Source: Delphinapterus leucas (taxonomy: Eukaryota > Chordata > Mammalia > Artiodactyla > Monodontidae). From it: DNA of 64,000 nt. Where the stretch lies: positions 3,340,962 through 3,404,961 of the forward strand of contig NW_022098024.1 in NCBI RefSeq assembly GCF_002288925.2. The letters run 5' to 3'. Both the position numbers and the translations under genes were made by a program. The notes under the pieces were generated by a model. That model made no database searches and was not told the DNA's origin. It saw nothing but the letters and a program-made list of their open reading frames with translations. Positions 22,798 through 35,246 of the stretch are shown here, piece by piece; positions within the stretch are counted from its first letter, which is position 1, and every line of letters starts with the position of its first letter.

Positions 22798-23379
22798 ATC
22801 CAAGAACATGGTATATCTTTCCATCTGTTTGTGTGGCCTTTGATTTCTCTCATCAGAATCTTATAGTTTTTGGAGTACAGGTTTTTGCCTCATTAGGTAG
22901 GTTTATTCCTAGGTATTTTATTCTTTTTAATGCGATGGTAAATGGGATTGTTTCCTTGATTTTTCTTTCTGATGTTTCGTTGTCAGTGTATAGAAATGCA
23001 ACAGATTTCTATATATTAATTTTGTATCCTGCAGCTTTTCTGAAATCACTGATAACCTCTAGTAGTTTGCAGGTGGCATCTTTAGGATTTTCTACCTGCA
23101 GTATCATATCTTGTGCAAATAGTGACAGTTTTACTTCTTCCTCTCCAATTTGGATTCCTTTTGTTTTTCTTCTCTGCTGTGGCTAGGACTTCCAAGACAA
23201 TGTTGAATAAAAGTGGCAAGAGTTGATATCCTTGTCTTATTCATGATCTTAGAGGAAATGCTTTCAGCTTTTCACTGTTTAGTATGATGTTAGCTGTGGG
23301 TTTGTCATATACAGGGTTTATTTTGTTGAGGTTATATTCCCTCTATGCCCACTTTCTGGAGCATCTTTACCATAAATGG
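22798..23379 (-). pseudogene. Inverted L1 ORF2 reverse transcriptase segment
   Basis: Read on the minus strand this covers ORF2 from just after the motif A region to the stretch ending CATGTTCTTGGATTGGA. The catalytic FADD box is FAQD here (codon CAA, complement of 23111-23113), and there are stops and frame breaks. The open frame visible on the plus strand at 22833-23186 (117 codons) is the antisense of ORF2 and not a gene. Confidence 0.9.
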
Positions 23380-24634
23380 AAATGGCCATATTATCCCAGA
23401 CAATCTACAGATTTGATGCAATCCCTATCAACATATCAATGACATTTTTCACAGGACTAGAACAAAAAAATTTTTTAACTTGTATGGAAACACAAAAGAC
23501 CCTGAATAGCCAAAGGAATCTTGAGCAAGCAAAATGGAGCTGGAGGAATCAGGCTCCCTGACTTCAGACTATACTACAAACCTACGGTAATCAAAACAGT
23601 ATGGTACTGGCACAAAAACACATAGATCAATGGAACAGGATAGAAAGCCCAGAAATAAACCCACACACTTATGGTCAATTAATCTATGAGAGAGGAGGTA
23701 AGATTATGCAATGGAGCCTTCAGATTATACTGTCTTCAGTAAGTGGTGCTGGGAAAACTGGACAGCTAAACATAAAAGAATAAGATTAGAACATTCTCTA
23801 ACACCATATACAAAAATAAACTCAAAATGGATTAAAGACCTAAATGTAAGACCAGATACTGTAAAATTCCTAGAGGAAAACACAGGAAGAACACTCTTTG
23901 ATATAAATCACAGCAGTATCTTTTTCAATCTGTCTCCTAGAGTAATGGAAATAAAAACAAAAATAAACAAATGAGACCTAATTAAACTCAAAAGCTTCTG
24001 CACAGCAAAAGAAACCATAAACGAAACAAAATGACAACCCACAGAATGGGGGAAAATATTTGCAAGTGATGAAACTGACAAGGGATTAATCTCCAAAATT
24101 TACAAACAGCTCATGCAGTTCAATATCAAAAATAAAACAACCCAATCAAAAAATGGGCAGATGATTTAAATAGACATTCCTCCAAAGAAGTCATACAGAT
24201 AGCCAACAGGCACATGAAAAGCTGCTCAACATTGCTAATCATTACAGAATTGCAAATCAACACTACATGAGGCACCACCTCACACAGGTCAGAATGTCCA
24301 TATCATCAAAAAGTTTACAAATAATAAACGCTGGAGAGGATGTGGAAAAAAAGGAACCCACCTACACTGTCGGTGGGAGTGTAAATTGGTGCAGCCACTA
24401 TGGAGAACAGTATGGAAGTTCCTTAAAAAATTAAAAATAGAGTTACCATATGATCCAGCAATCCCACTGCTGGGCATGTACCTGGAGAAAACCATAATTC
24501 AAAAAGATACATGCACCCTGATGTTCATAGCAGGACTATTTACAGTAGCCAAGATATGGAAGCAACCTAAATGTCCTCTGACATATATACGTATGCATAA
24601 GGAATGTTACTCATCCATAAAAAGAATGAAATAA
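23380..24634 (+). pseudogene. L1 ORF2 C-terminal remnant
   Basis: The sense part of the twin-primed L1, from AAATGGCCATATTATCC to a stop at 24632-24634. Readable segments include [20 protein letters not shown] and [16 protein letters not shown]. Several stops and frame changes break it. The L1 3'UTR follows to 25069. Confidence 0.9.
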
Positions 24635-25084
24635 TGGCATTTGCAGCAACATGGATGGACCTAGAGAATACCATACTAAGTGAAGTAAGTCAAAGACAAA
24701 TATCATATGATATCACTTATATGTGAAATCTAAAAAAAAATGATACAAATGAACTTATTAACAAAACAGAAAAAGACAGACATAGAAAACAAAATTATCA
24801 TTGCCAAAGGGGAAGGGGGGGTCAGGATAAATTAGGAATTTGGAATTAACAGATGCAAACTACTATATATAAAACAGATAAATGACAAGGACTTACTGAA
24901 TAGCACAGGGAACCATATTCAATATCTTGTAATAACCTATAATGGAAAAGAATCTGAAAAAGAATATATAAATGAATATACATATATATTTGAATCACTT
25001 TGCTGAACACCCGAAACATCATAAATCAAATATACCTCAATTTTAAAAATTAGTAAAATTTTTAAAAATAAAAGGGATAGTCCA

Positions 25085-28000
25085 CGAGCAGTAAGGTACC
25101 AGAAACCAGAGTCAAAGGTGACAACAGAAGCAGCCTGTTGAGATAGAGTTAGTCTGGGTGTCAAAATCAGTGGCACTCACACAGCATTCTCCAGAGATAC
25201 CAAGAATGTTCCCATGTAAGTGTGTTTCTTTCCTAATTAACCACAAAGCCAAAGGAATGCAAAGACAAGCAGACAAGGAAGAAGGGCTGCCTGGCTTACC
25301 CTGCTTTCCTCCTGCTACTTCAGAACCAAGGAGGTCTAGAGCAAATGAGAATCATAAACTTAGGTTCTAGCTGGGAAGTCTGGCTCAGTGATCTCACCTT
25401 TGAAGAAAAATTAAAGAGATGCTTAATGTACTCTAATTTTCATAATCAAGACTAAGAGTTGTTAGTTAAATTGAACCATAGCTTTCTAGTATTTCTATTT
25501 ATGACAAGAAAAGGTACGAGGATCTGCTAGTGTTTTAAACCGACGGCAAAGAGGATATTACCACCTCAGAATAAATTTTAAAGTGACAGTGGATGACAAA
25601 AATAAATGGCTTTCGGAATTGCATCTGAAAACTCAAGTTTCTGCAACATACTGATTGCAAATACATATCAGTATATCAATACTTATATCAATAGATAGCT
25701 AGTTACAGCTATAGACATGTATTACAGAACTTAGGGTCAATATTATATCCATGCAAACTCTTATCCTGTGTGTTGTATCCAAATCTCCTTAAATATCTTG
25801 TCCTCGCTTGTTCTAAGACAGCTTTTTTTGTTTTTGAATTTATTCTTCACAAAGGTGTTAGATTGCTAGAGTATATAAATTTGTGGTTAATTAAGATATT
25901 AGTGTATATAATAAGTTGCATGGATCTTAACACATTCAGGATCTTCCTAGTACTGGCATGAGTCTCTGGGACTTGATTTTTGTACTTGGGTCCTGAAAAC
26001 AAATGCTACTTCAGAAGAAGAAATTTTCTTTTCCATTATAAAGTTATATCTTCAAATAGCAGGATCCTGTAAGCCTTAAATATAAAATTGGCTGATGAAA
26101 ACTGACTATAATGCAGTAGTTTGGACCCAGGTAAAAAAGCTGCGTTTGAATTGAGGATGTGATGGACTTTTAGCTATATACTTTAAAATATGTTTCCTGT
26201 GCTTAGGTAGCCCAATAACTCTTAAATGCCTGGCCACTCTATTTAGGAGAAAAGATTAAATTTATTTATTGTCAGAAACCTGAATGCCTTATGGCCATTT
26301 GGAGCAGTCTGGGTTAACATGTCAGGTCTCTAGTCTTTGCCTTTCTGTTGTACCTGGTGAAATCATCTGTCCTCTCTTGTATAAGTTGGTAATGAACTGG
26401 ATTGGGCAGTTATAAACAGAGCCCTCAAAACACACAATTAAAAGTAAACTGATCATATGAAGAGTGTAATCTTCATCTAAGAGTTCACTCCCTTTGTTCA
26501 ACCAGAAATCCAGAATTAGGTGAATTCTGGCTTTGGTTCAGCACCTACTGAAACATGTCACATCTGTGGTTGGTGCAACCAGTTGGCCTTTCTCTCCTGA
26601 TCTCAATATGTGTGCTGACATTTAAGCACCCACATTCTAGGTAACAGGGAAAAGAAAAAGTGGAAGGACAAAAAGGGCTTTCTAAGACTCCCGCCACTTC
26701 TGCTTATATTAATAACTCACTGTCCACATACATCTACAAAGAAAACTGAGAAACAGTGCTTTTCAATTGGGCACATTGCCACTTCCAATAATTCTGTGAT
26801 GTTAGTGGTGGTGGTGGTGTTGATGAGGATTCTCTTAGAAGGAAGAAATAAATAATGATAGACAGTAAGTATTCTCTGACATTCAGCTAAGCCTAATGGA
26901 AGACCCTGGTTTGCTGGCCACAAAGACTACCAGAATATGGCCTGAGTATCTCTACCTCCTTCTCAACTTGGAGTAGGAATGCTCCAGTCCTCAAGCATTA
27001 CTGTCTAGGAGCCTCCTGCCTCTTTACCCTATGGCTCAGGCAGGAAGCAACAATCAGGCTTGTAACTGTTTTATCCATATCCTGTGCATTAAAAGCCTGC
27101 ATTCAAATGTTTACTCAATTAGAGCAAAAGGAATCTATCCTCAGTTGAAACTTTGAACTAGATGAATTGCTCTATATTGATCTAATATATCCACTTGATG
27201 AGTGTTTTTATAAGAATAATAGAACAGTGAGAGAGAATTCCAAAATTTCAAAGCAAATCTTCATAAAAATGAGGCACAATTCAGTATCCTTCAAGATAGT
27301 TTATGCAGGGCAATAGTGTAGTGATAAAGTACATTGTTATGCTCCCACAGCCTGCAGCCACTGCTCCCTATTTTAGTCAACTGTACTCTTCCACCAGTGT
27401 GAAGGATTCAGTGAGTCTGGCATTGTTTTTGAAATCCGCTTCTCTTTCATATTCTTCTATTTCAGCATTTTCTAAACTGTATTCGTGTAAATCTAGTGTT
27501 CTATGGTATGTTAACAAGCTCATTTAAAAAACAACCGAGGATCTACAGCCAAAATTTTGGGTATTACTTTTCATAGAGATACACAATTCATATGTATATT
27601 TTAAACATTCTGAGAAACTTTGTAATAAAGAAGTCCATTCAACTTAATTTAACTCAGCATTTCCCATATTTGTGCTATGATGGAAATCATTTTTCTTGCT
27701 TATGAACATTATGTGGAAAGTTCCATGGAAGGTAGTTAATATAAAGTTTATTCTACTTTAAGGCTTATGCTTATTCATTTCCATTTGACATGTATATATA
27801 ATTAGATTTAATACCTCTTTCTATCTTAAAACAAAATCCAATAAGACAACTATACAGCATATTGGTGGGTTATTTTTTGTCCGGGCATTTAAACCTAGTC
27901 CAGTTAATTACAGCTTGAGTGATGAGGACCACACACGACAAAATATGGTAACGTACTTATATGACACTTCTTCCGGGAAGGAGTTTCATGAGGGAGCTGA

Positions 28001-28869
28001 GGGGTGCCACTTTCATTCAGGGGATCATTCACCCCTTTTCAGTACACAAACTCTGATGTTCTCAATAAATTTGAGTCCACAGTCTCTCATGATGCAGTTC
28101 TATAAATAGCAAGTCAGATTTGGGAGAATAAATTGAATGAACTGTCACAAACATTACTCAGTGAAATAAGGGGGGAAGTGTAACTGTAGCCTGCATAAGA
28201 ATTACATGTAGATTTGCTAAGCTTTGGGGTCCTCTTGGTTGAAATGCATTTCCAAAGTGAAAAAAAATCAATATTAAACTACATTTGATATATTTCTTTG
28301 CTAAAAGCCACAACTTCGAGTATTCTAGAGAGGAATGATTTATAACCATTACATCCAACAAAATGTTCTTTTTGGCCCTGAAATCTGATAATTTGGTTTT
28401 ACGTGGTGACTGTGCTTCCAGAAATAAAACTCCTGTCCATCACCATTACTATTATCAAGGATAGGCTGAGAAGTACTGTAGAAAGCACAGCACATTTTCA
28501 CTGCTTTACTCATGTGTGATAATTGCAGAGTTTTGGAAATATATTAACTACAGAAAAAGAAGAATGAAGACCTTAAAGCTGTTTTAGGTAGAAATGAGCA
28601 AGGAACCTTGGTTTTCTATCTAGAGGGTACTTTTCTCCGTGTACTCTCTATAATACATTTCCTCTTGGCCTTACAGATGTGTTTTGAATATTTCAACCTG
28701 AAAACATTTTCACTGATTTGCAAATGTTTTATCAGCTTGCCTCCTTCCCCATACCAGAACCTCACGCATATTGCAAGTAAAGGATAGGGAATGAGAACAC
28801 AGTCCTCATTTTCAATTTTTAATTAATGTTTTGTCTTTCTGGATAAGTCATGGTTGTGTGGTTGCGTAT
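25085..28869. other. Long stretch without recognised repeats or genes
   Basis: About 3.8 kb in which I recognise no mobile element except possibly very diverged pieces. A (TGG)n tract lies at 26806-26820. Short frames of 60-75 codons occur on both strands without domains. As one of the larger repeat-free stretches, it is a reasonable place to test for conservation. Confidence 0.45.
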
Positions 28870-29055
28870 GGATGTCTTAAGGCAAAAAGACACTCTCTTC
28901 ATCAGTTGTAACAAATGTAGCACTCTGGTGAGGGATATTGGTAATGGGAGAGGCTATGATTGGGTAAAGTGTATATGAGACGTCTCTGTACTTTTGTCTC
29001 AATTAGCTGGGAACCTAAAACTACACCAAAAAATAAGTCTATTTTTAAAAAGACA
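28870..29055 (+). mobile_element. Old LINE-1 (L1M-type) 3' end
   Basis: Recognisable from the 3'UTR order AACAAATGTAGCACTCTGGT, GAGGGATATTGGTAATGGGA, GACGTCTCTGTACTTTTGTC and ACCTAAAACTACACCAAAAA, ending in AATAAGTCTATTTTTAAAAA. This is the conserved 3' end of L1MC/L1ME-type elements; no coding part is present. Confidence 0.7.
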
Positions 29056-29763
29056 CTATCTTAGATATCCTACTATGGACAAATCAATATCTTTAGGCCC
29101 TTGTATAAGAATTATTAAGAAACTAGAGGTGGTTACAGAATGAAGAAAAGGGGGAATGCTGATTATATTATTGTTAAGGGCCTTGGTGGTCTACCTGATG
29201 ATGAGCTGCAGCTTCCAGGAAAGACATAATCAATTTTATATCAAAAATGGGGTTCCATCCATATTTTTTCCCAAGAGGAGAATCAGTTTTCAGCTCACAT
29301 TGCAATTAAGAATTTACTTCTTTCCAACAGAAGGAGATCATAGTACCTACCTCCTACTCAGCCATATAAGAGTCATAAATTGGGCATAAAAAGCAGAAAA
29401 TTAACCCCACAGAGCATGTAGAGTTCAACTAAAGAGATAGCAAATGCACTAAGTAAACAAAGGGAGATAACATTTACTAAGTAGTTAAGTTATGGATGAT
29501 CATTACAGATAAGCATAATCAAAAGACTAATACTAAGTGAAAGACAAATACTATTACAGTCAAGATTCTGAGGCCAGGTGGGCAAAACGAAGATAAAATA
29601 TGTTACCAAAAAACTGTTGTATTTTCCTCTGTATCTTCCATGCAGTGTATGGTTTGATTTTAACATGCATTGAGAAGTTGTCTGCCAACACTTAATGTTT
29701 AATGTTATTCCTCACCAACATTTGACTTGAGTGTCCCTTTTCCTTGAGGGGGAATACAGCACA
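29056..29763. other. Unassigned sequence
   Basis: AT-rich. The 77-codon plus frame at 29156-29389 shows no family I recognise. Confidence 0.45.
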
Positions 29764-29945
29764 GGAGTTAGCAAACTAGTCAGTTTCTGTAAAGGAAGTT
29801 TGATTGGAAGAAAGCCACACTCATTGTTTTATGTACTATCTATGGCTGCTTTCAATCTACAGCAGAGTTGAGTAGCTGCAACAGAGACATTTGGCCTTCA
29901 AAGGTTAAAATATTAACTGACACTTTACAGAGAAGTTGCGCCATG
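29764..29945 (+). mobile_element. Non-autonomous hAT-type transposon fragment
   Basis: The order TTAGCAAACTAGTCAGTTTC, CACTCATTGTTTTATGTACT, ATCTATGGCTGCTTTCAATC, AGCAGAGTTGAGTAGCTGCA, ACAGAGACATTTGGCC and a CTTTACAGAGAAGTTGC end is a well-known mammalian MER element of the hAT group whose ends read GGCAAAC. I do not assign the subfamily, and the orientation given is nominal. A MIR-like patch follows at about 29955-30030 (TGGTCTTTGAGTCAGATAGA). Confidence 0.65.
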
Positions 29946-30030
29946 CCCGATATAGTACAAAGAAGATGGTCTTTGAGTCAGATAGACTCACAAGGGGCTA
30001 TGTGTGACAGGTTAAACTCTATGTTTTGTG

Positions 30031-30790
30031 CTAAATTTTATGAGTCTTAATACGTATTTTCCATGTTAAACAACCTAACATTCTCCTACAGTAAGGTTCT
30101 CCTTTTTCCAAATAATTGGGACCTTATCTTGATGTTGAACATCCAGAATTCTCCCCCAGCCCTGAAACTAGGCCAACTCTAGTATTTGTTGGGTCTGAGT
30201 CACGAAGATACGTGGAGGCTCATCTGTGACATATTTAAATGTCATAAATCAAGCAAAAGAAGTCATTAAATACTTTGATAAGCCTGCCTTCGTAATGAAC
30301 TAGAAAGTCAAACTTACATCAAAATGTTCAGACTTTTAACAGTTTCTGCCCCAAAACATGGTAGTATGAGGGGGATCCCTTCTTAGCCTCCACGCTGCAG
30401 TTTTCCCACACCCTTTCCTTCTCCTTTTCACTTCTGCCTGCACTGTGATTGGACTGCATGCATGTGGACATCCTGGGCTCATGTCCAAGCTCAGTCCATA
30501 CCTCTCAGTGTGTGTCCCTTTAGCTACTCCTCCTGAAGGTCTGAGGTTATATACATCTGTGACATGCTCAGTCCCTGGGAAAACAGATCCAGCAAAGAGG
30601 CCTCATAAATTTTAGAAACAAGCTTGGATCATTTTAGCAGGCACTTCCACGTTCTTGATACCTAGAACTTGGTGGAGAAGGGGAGCATAGGCTCAGGATG
30701 TGTCCTGCTCCTGGCCCCACACACTCCTCACTCTGCCGGCAGATGCATAATTAGCGGGGAGCCCAAGCAGAGCCCTCTAAAAAATCTCCC
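30031..30790. other. Unassigned sequence
   Basis: No recognised gene or repeat. 30370-30560 is relatively pyrimidine-rich and less AT-rich than its surroundings. Confidence 0.4.
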
Positions 30791-31156
30791 TCCTCAAGAC
30801 CACCAGCATCAGCATCCCCTGCGACAGTGATTCCCAACTGGGGGTGATTTTGTTCTCTAGCAAACATTTGGCAATATCTGGAGGTATTTTTGATTATCAT
30901 GACTGGTCAGGGGATTGCTACTGGCATCTAGTGGGTAGAGGTCAAGGATTGTGCTAAACGTTCCACACTGTACAGGATAGGACCCCAAACAAAAAAATTA
31001 ACTGGTCCAAAATGTTAATAGTGCTGAGGTTGGGAAACCCTCACCTACGATTTTACTAGAAATGCAGAAGTTCAGATTGACCCCAGACCTACTGAATCAG
31101 AATCTGAATTTCACCCAGTTGTATAAGTATTCACATTAAGGTGAGAAGCTCTAAGG
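30791..31156 (+). mobile_element. hAT-type element (MER5B/MER58-like) split by MER5A
   Basis: The left part CTCAAGACCACCAGCATCAG and the right part (AGAAATGCAGAAGTTCAGAT, CCCCAGACCTACTGAATCAG, TGAGAAGCTCT) join into one MER5B/MER58-like element if the MER5A between them is removed. The subfamily is uncertain. Confidence 0.6.
30825..31042 (+). mobile_element. MER5A nested in another hAT element
   Basis: Begins CAGTGATTCCCAACTGGGGG and ends GAGGTTGGGAAACCCTC. The 8-bp flanks CCCTGCGA (30817-30824) and ACCTACGA (31043-31050) agree at 6 of 8 positions, consistent with an old hAT 8-bp target duplication. Confidence 0.85.
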
Positions 31157-33700
31157 TATGAAGCAGAGGCAGAGGCTCTCCTTGCCCCAGTGAAGGCTGG
31201 TGCTGTCTAGGAGAGATAGCTTGTTTGCACTCATATCTGATTTTCTGGTGTCGGCGTTTGATGTTAAGATCTCCCCTCATTCTAGCACTAGTTTTACACC
31301 TACTGGTTTATTCCTTTCATAAAAGAGTCAGAAAGTCAGATGTATGCTTTATCTTCATTCTTTCTTATGGAGCATACCTTAAACATACCAAGCTTAATCT
31401 ACAGAAAGAATTCTGAAGGATATTTGAAAGGTGACATCAATAAAGCTCATAATTTCTAATCAGTCATTGCAGGCTTTGTAACATTAAGATTATCCCAAAC
31501 TGAATTCTCCAGGTTGCCTTGAATCACATCCTGAATTTTATGAAACAGGGTAAAACATTTCATAGAGTACATCATAGCTTTTTTTAGAGGATTTCATTTT
31601 CTGAGCAGGGCACAGAAAGGCCTCCGGTACTAGATGCTTAATGTCTGGCCTCTCTTAACATGACTCATTTACTCATGATACCAATTGCATTTCTACAAGA
31701 ATGTGCTGGGGAATGAATTGGATAAAATTTCATTTTTCAATTTAGTCTGAAAACCTTAATTCATTGATAGAAAAACATGTTTATGTTTAGTTTGATTCCT
31801 GTTTTACCCATGCAGAGACAACCTAAGGGACTATTCTAGTTTGAAGAGCAAAAGGATGAGCTATGTGTGTCTCATACTCAAGGAGAGTATTTCTGGAGGC
31901 AACAGGATAATGAGAGGGGCATATCAGATCTTTCAAAGGGGTCTTGACATTTTCTCGTCCTAATCATATTGCAGAGAAGGCAGGTTTTGCATTTGGCACT
32001 TAACCTCCTTATCCTCTTATGTGCCCTTGACTCAATGAAATTCACCCAACCCCTAAGGAATACATTCACTTGGTACTTTCTTACTCTTCCCGAATTCTGA
32101 TTTTGTATTTACCCTAAGTAAGAGTTCTACAACGATTTCTTGAGAATCCACAGTATTTCCAAGCACTGTGCTAAACAAAGACAGAAAACAAACCAAAAAA
32201 ACAAAACAACAAACACTTCAAAATTTCTATGACTATGTGACTGACAGGATTTTCACATCTCCCTTTTTTTTTTAACATCTATAAAACACCGTCTTTCCCA
32301 TCTCAACTCTAGGACTCTGCAGTTTGACAAGGAAAAAAAATACCATAAATTTATGTTGGATAAATATATGAATGAAAACTTGGAGGATAATATGAAAGTT
32401 TGTAGAGGCTTTTGTGGCCTCTGGAATTATTCAGTGTAGGAAGTTACTTGTTTTACCTCTTTATAGAGTCTGATTCTTTTGGCCTCCTTAACAGTTCTTC
32501 TTTTATCAATATAACTGAATCAGCTATTTATAAAGACATTGTTCAAAGGCAGTGTATATTCCATTCACCTTTAAAAACAATATTTATGACTTGCTTCTTT
32601 TTTAGCCACTCGCCAACCATGGAGCTATTTTTCTCAACTCTGTCTCCAGCACAAATTTTAACTTACATGAAGAATGATTCAGTGACTCATCCATGATAGA
32701 CCAGCATCTGAGCTGCCCCATCAAAAGACTCTTTAATATGGCAGTCCTGGACCTTGCCCCAGGCCTGATCATTGAGCATTTTTCTCATTCCCAAGGAGTT
32801 TACTTGGCTTACATTTTCCCATCCCATTTCCAGCAGAAATTCCTGGTTACCAGTTTCTGTAGCTAACACATTATTTGCTGAGAGATGTTGAATGTTGGTT
32901 CTGTCGGCTGAATTCCTCATTAATTAGGACCAAGTCTGCCTCCTCTTACTTATATTTAACTAGGTAGGTTACAGCCCTAAAATAAAATATCACTGCCATG
33001 TATGTATTATATATATATTCAAACACATGGCAACCTCGTGCTGCCCTCCCAACCCCATACTACAAGTTTCTAGACAAAAATTTACTTTATGAAGTGAAGT
33101 ACTTTTATCTCTCTAAAAGTGCACATTTTTATAAAGTTCCTAAGGTAAGATGAACTTTTATTTCTAGTTTTTTAAATTAAATTATTAATATATTTTGACA
33201 TAAGTTTGGGTATTAGACATATGGCCATTGAGGGAACTTGAAAACTGACATGTAGCTAAGACAAAGACAAAAGTTATATAGTGATTTCAATATGATTTAA
33301 ACGTTTTATGCCTTTTGTCCTTTTTCTAATAGGGGCTGGCATAAAGGAATGCCTCTGAGTTGTGTTCATATTAAGAATCCTCAGTTTCCAAGATGACCCA
33401 TTTACAACCTGTGCATATTTTCATTTTTCATGCTGAGTTTATTGTTGTTGCCTGTGTCATTTTCCTCTATTTACCTGTCTAAAGTGGGGGACAGGGTGAG
33501 AAGGGGTGTGTGGCTATCTTAAGGCCCTGTTGAAACTTGAGGATGCCAAAGGTACAGTGTTCATGTGATTGTAGAACATCAGGATCAGTTACTGTGAGAG
33601 CTTCTCTTAGCAGATTTCAGGCTTAAAATTTTTAAATGTGGCTGCTAGAGAAGCTGAAGATACAGAATTAAAACAGAAACCTCAAACTGTCTAAAGAAAT
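31157..33700. other. Unassigned sequence
   Basis: No gene recognised. A stretch at 32100-32190 (CAGTATTTCCAAGCACTGTG, CTAAACAAAGACAG) resembles an ancient MIR/L2 piece. Frames of 60-94 codons (for example 32412-32696) have no domain I can name. Confidence 0.4.
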
Positions 33701-33710
33701 AAACTCTTAA

Positions 33711-33755
33711 AAATATATACATATATATACACATACATATATATATTATATATAC

Positions 33756-33798
<43 letters not shown>
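33711..33798. repeat. Compound (TA)n/(CATA)n microsatellite
   Basis: Begins with interrupted ATATAC and ACATAT units and ends with a pure TA run of more than 30 bases at about 33762-33796. Confidence 0.95.
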
Positions 33799-33799
<1 letters not shown>

Positions 33800-34139
33800 C
33801 ATCCTGGGGCAATGTCTTTTTGAACAACCTAAAGGGAAGAACAAATTACCAAAGGAAAAAGCTGTTATCTGTGGGGAGAGGAGCTGGAATTTAATTTTAC
33901 TAAATTCCTTTACCCATATAATTCTGAGTTGGGGTCTGCGTGCACATTAGATTGTATAGCAGAAGATAAGAGAAGCTAAGGGTTGCCGAAGCACACATGA
34001 GCAGACTGCTCGATAGGGCTAGGAACAGTCTCAAATTTGTATTTTGCAGAAGAAACCTGAGATATAATCCTACAATAATGAGAAAAATTGAAAGAAAAAC
34101 CACAGAACACTGGGGGAAAATTGTATGTGGTTGAAAATT

Positions 34140-34790
34140 ATTTTATTTTTTTCAGTTTTACTGAGATATAATTAACAACACTATATAAGTTCAAGGGGTA
34201 GTACACCATAATGACTTGACAGACATATACTGCAAAATGATTACCAAAAGAGGTCTGGTTAACACTCATCACCTCATATAGTTATAAAAAAATGTTTTTT
34301 CCTTGTGAGGACTTTTACTATTTGCTCTCTTAGCAGCTATCAAATATACCACACAGCAATGTTAACTGTAGTCATCATGTTTTATATTACATCCCCAATA
34401 CTTAGTTATTTTATAACTGTATGTGTAAACCTTTTAACCACCTTCATCCGATTCCTCCAAAACCATCCCCTGCCTCAGGTAACCACAAATCTGATATCTT
34501 TTTCCATGAATTTGGTTTTGTTTATTTATTTTTAGCTCCCACATATAAGTGAGATTATTTCTCTATCTGACTCCTTTCACTTAGCACAATGCCCTCAAGA
34601 TACATCCATGTTATCACAAATGGCAGCGTTTCCTTCTTTTTTATGGCTGCATAATATTTCATTATATATATGTACCACATTTTCTTTATCCATTCATCTA
34701 TCCATGAACACTTAGGTTGCCTTCATGTCTTAGCAATTGTAAATAATGCTGCTGTGGGTGCAGCTATCTTTTCAACTTAGTGTTTTGTTT
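34140..34790 (-). mobile_element. Older LINE-1 (L1MA/B-type) 3' end
   Basis: Antisense 3'UTR and ORF2 C-terminus of an older L1: CAGTTTTACTGAGATATAAT, TGGTTAACACTCATCACCTC, CCACATATAAGTGAGATTAT, TTTTTTATGGCTGCATAATA, TTAGGTTGCCTTCATGTCTT. It stops at about 34790, where the T tail of the younger L1 begins. I could not find its continuation beyond that L1 at 41815. Confidence 0.85.
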
Positions 34791-35246
34791 TCTTTCTTTT
34801 TTAACATATTTATTGGAGTATAATTGCTTTACAATGTTGTGTTAGTTTATGCTGAATAACAAAGTGAATTAGCTATATGTATACATATATCCCCATATCC
34901 CCTCCCTCTTGAGCTTCCCTCCCACCCTCCCTATCCCACCCCTCTAGGTAGTCACAAAGCACTGAGCTGATCTCCCTGTGCTATGTGGCTGCTTCCCACT
35001 AGCTATCTGTTTTACATTTGGTAGTGTATATATGTCCATGCCACTCTCTCACTTCATCCCAGCTTACCCTTCCCCCTCCCCATGTCCTCAAGTCCATTCT
35101 GTACTTCTGCGTCTTTATTACTGTCCTGCCCCTAGGTTCATTAGAACCATTTATTGTTTTTAGATTCCATATATATATGTTAGCATACAGTATTTGTTTT
35201 TCTCTTTCTGACTTGCTTCACTCTGTATTACAGACTCTAGTTCCAT

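Larger units (their letters stand above)
22798..25069 (+). mobile_element. LINE-1 with 5' inversion (twin priming)
   Basis: The element is in two oppositely oriented parts: 22798-23379 is L1 ORF2 reverse transcriptase sequence in antisense, and 23380-25069 is ORF2 C-terminus plus 3'UTR in sense. The two parts are adjacent in L1 coordinates with only about 15 bases lost, the known signature of twin priming. Flanking direct repeats AAAAGAGACAGTCCA (22783-22797) and AAAAGGGATAGTCCA (25070-25084) match at 13 of 15 positions. The first repeat starts in TTTTAAAAGAG, so the bottom strand offers the L1 endonuclease site TTTT/AA. An A-rich tail precedes the second repeat. Confidence 0.95.

Noticed and set aside
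22833..23186. 117-codon plus frame
   Set aside because: It is the antisense strand of L1 ORF2 in the inverted part of the twin-primed element.
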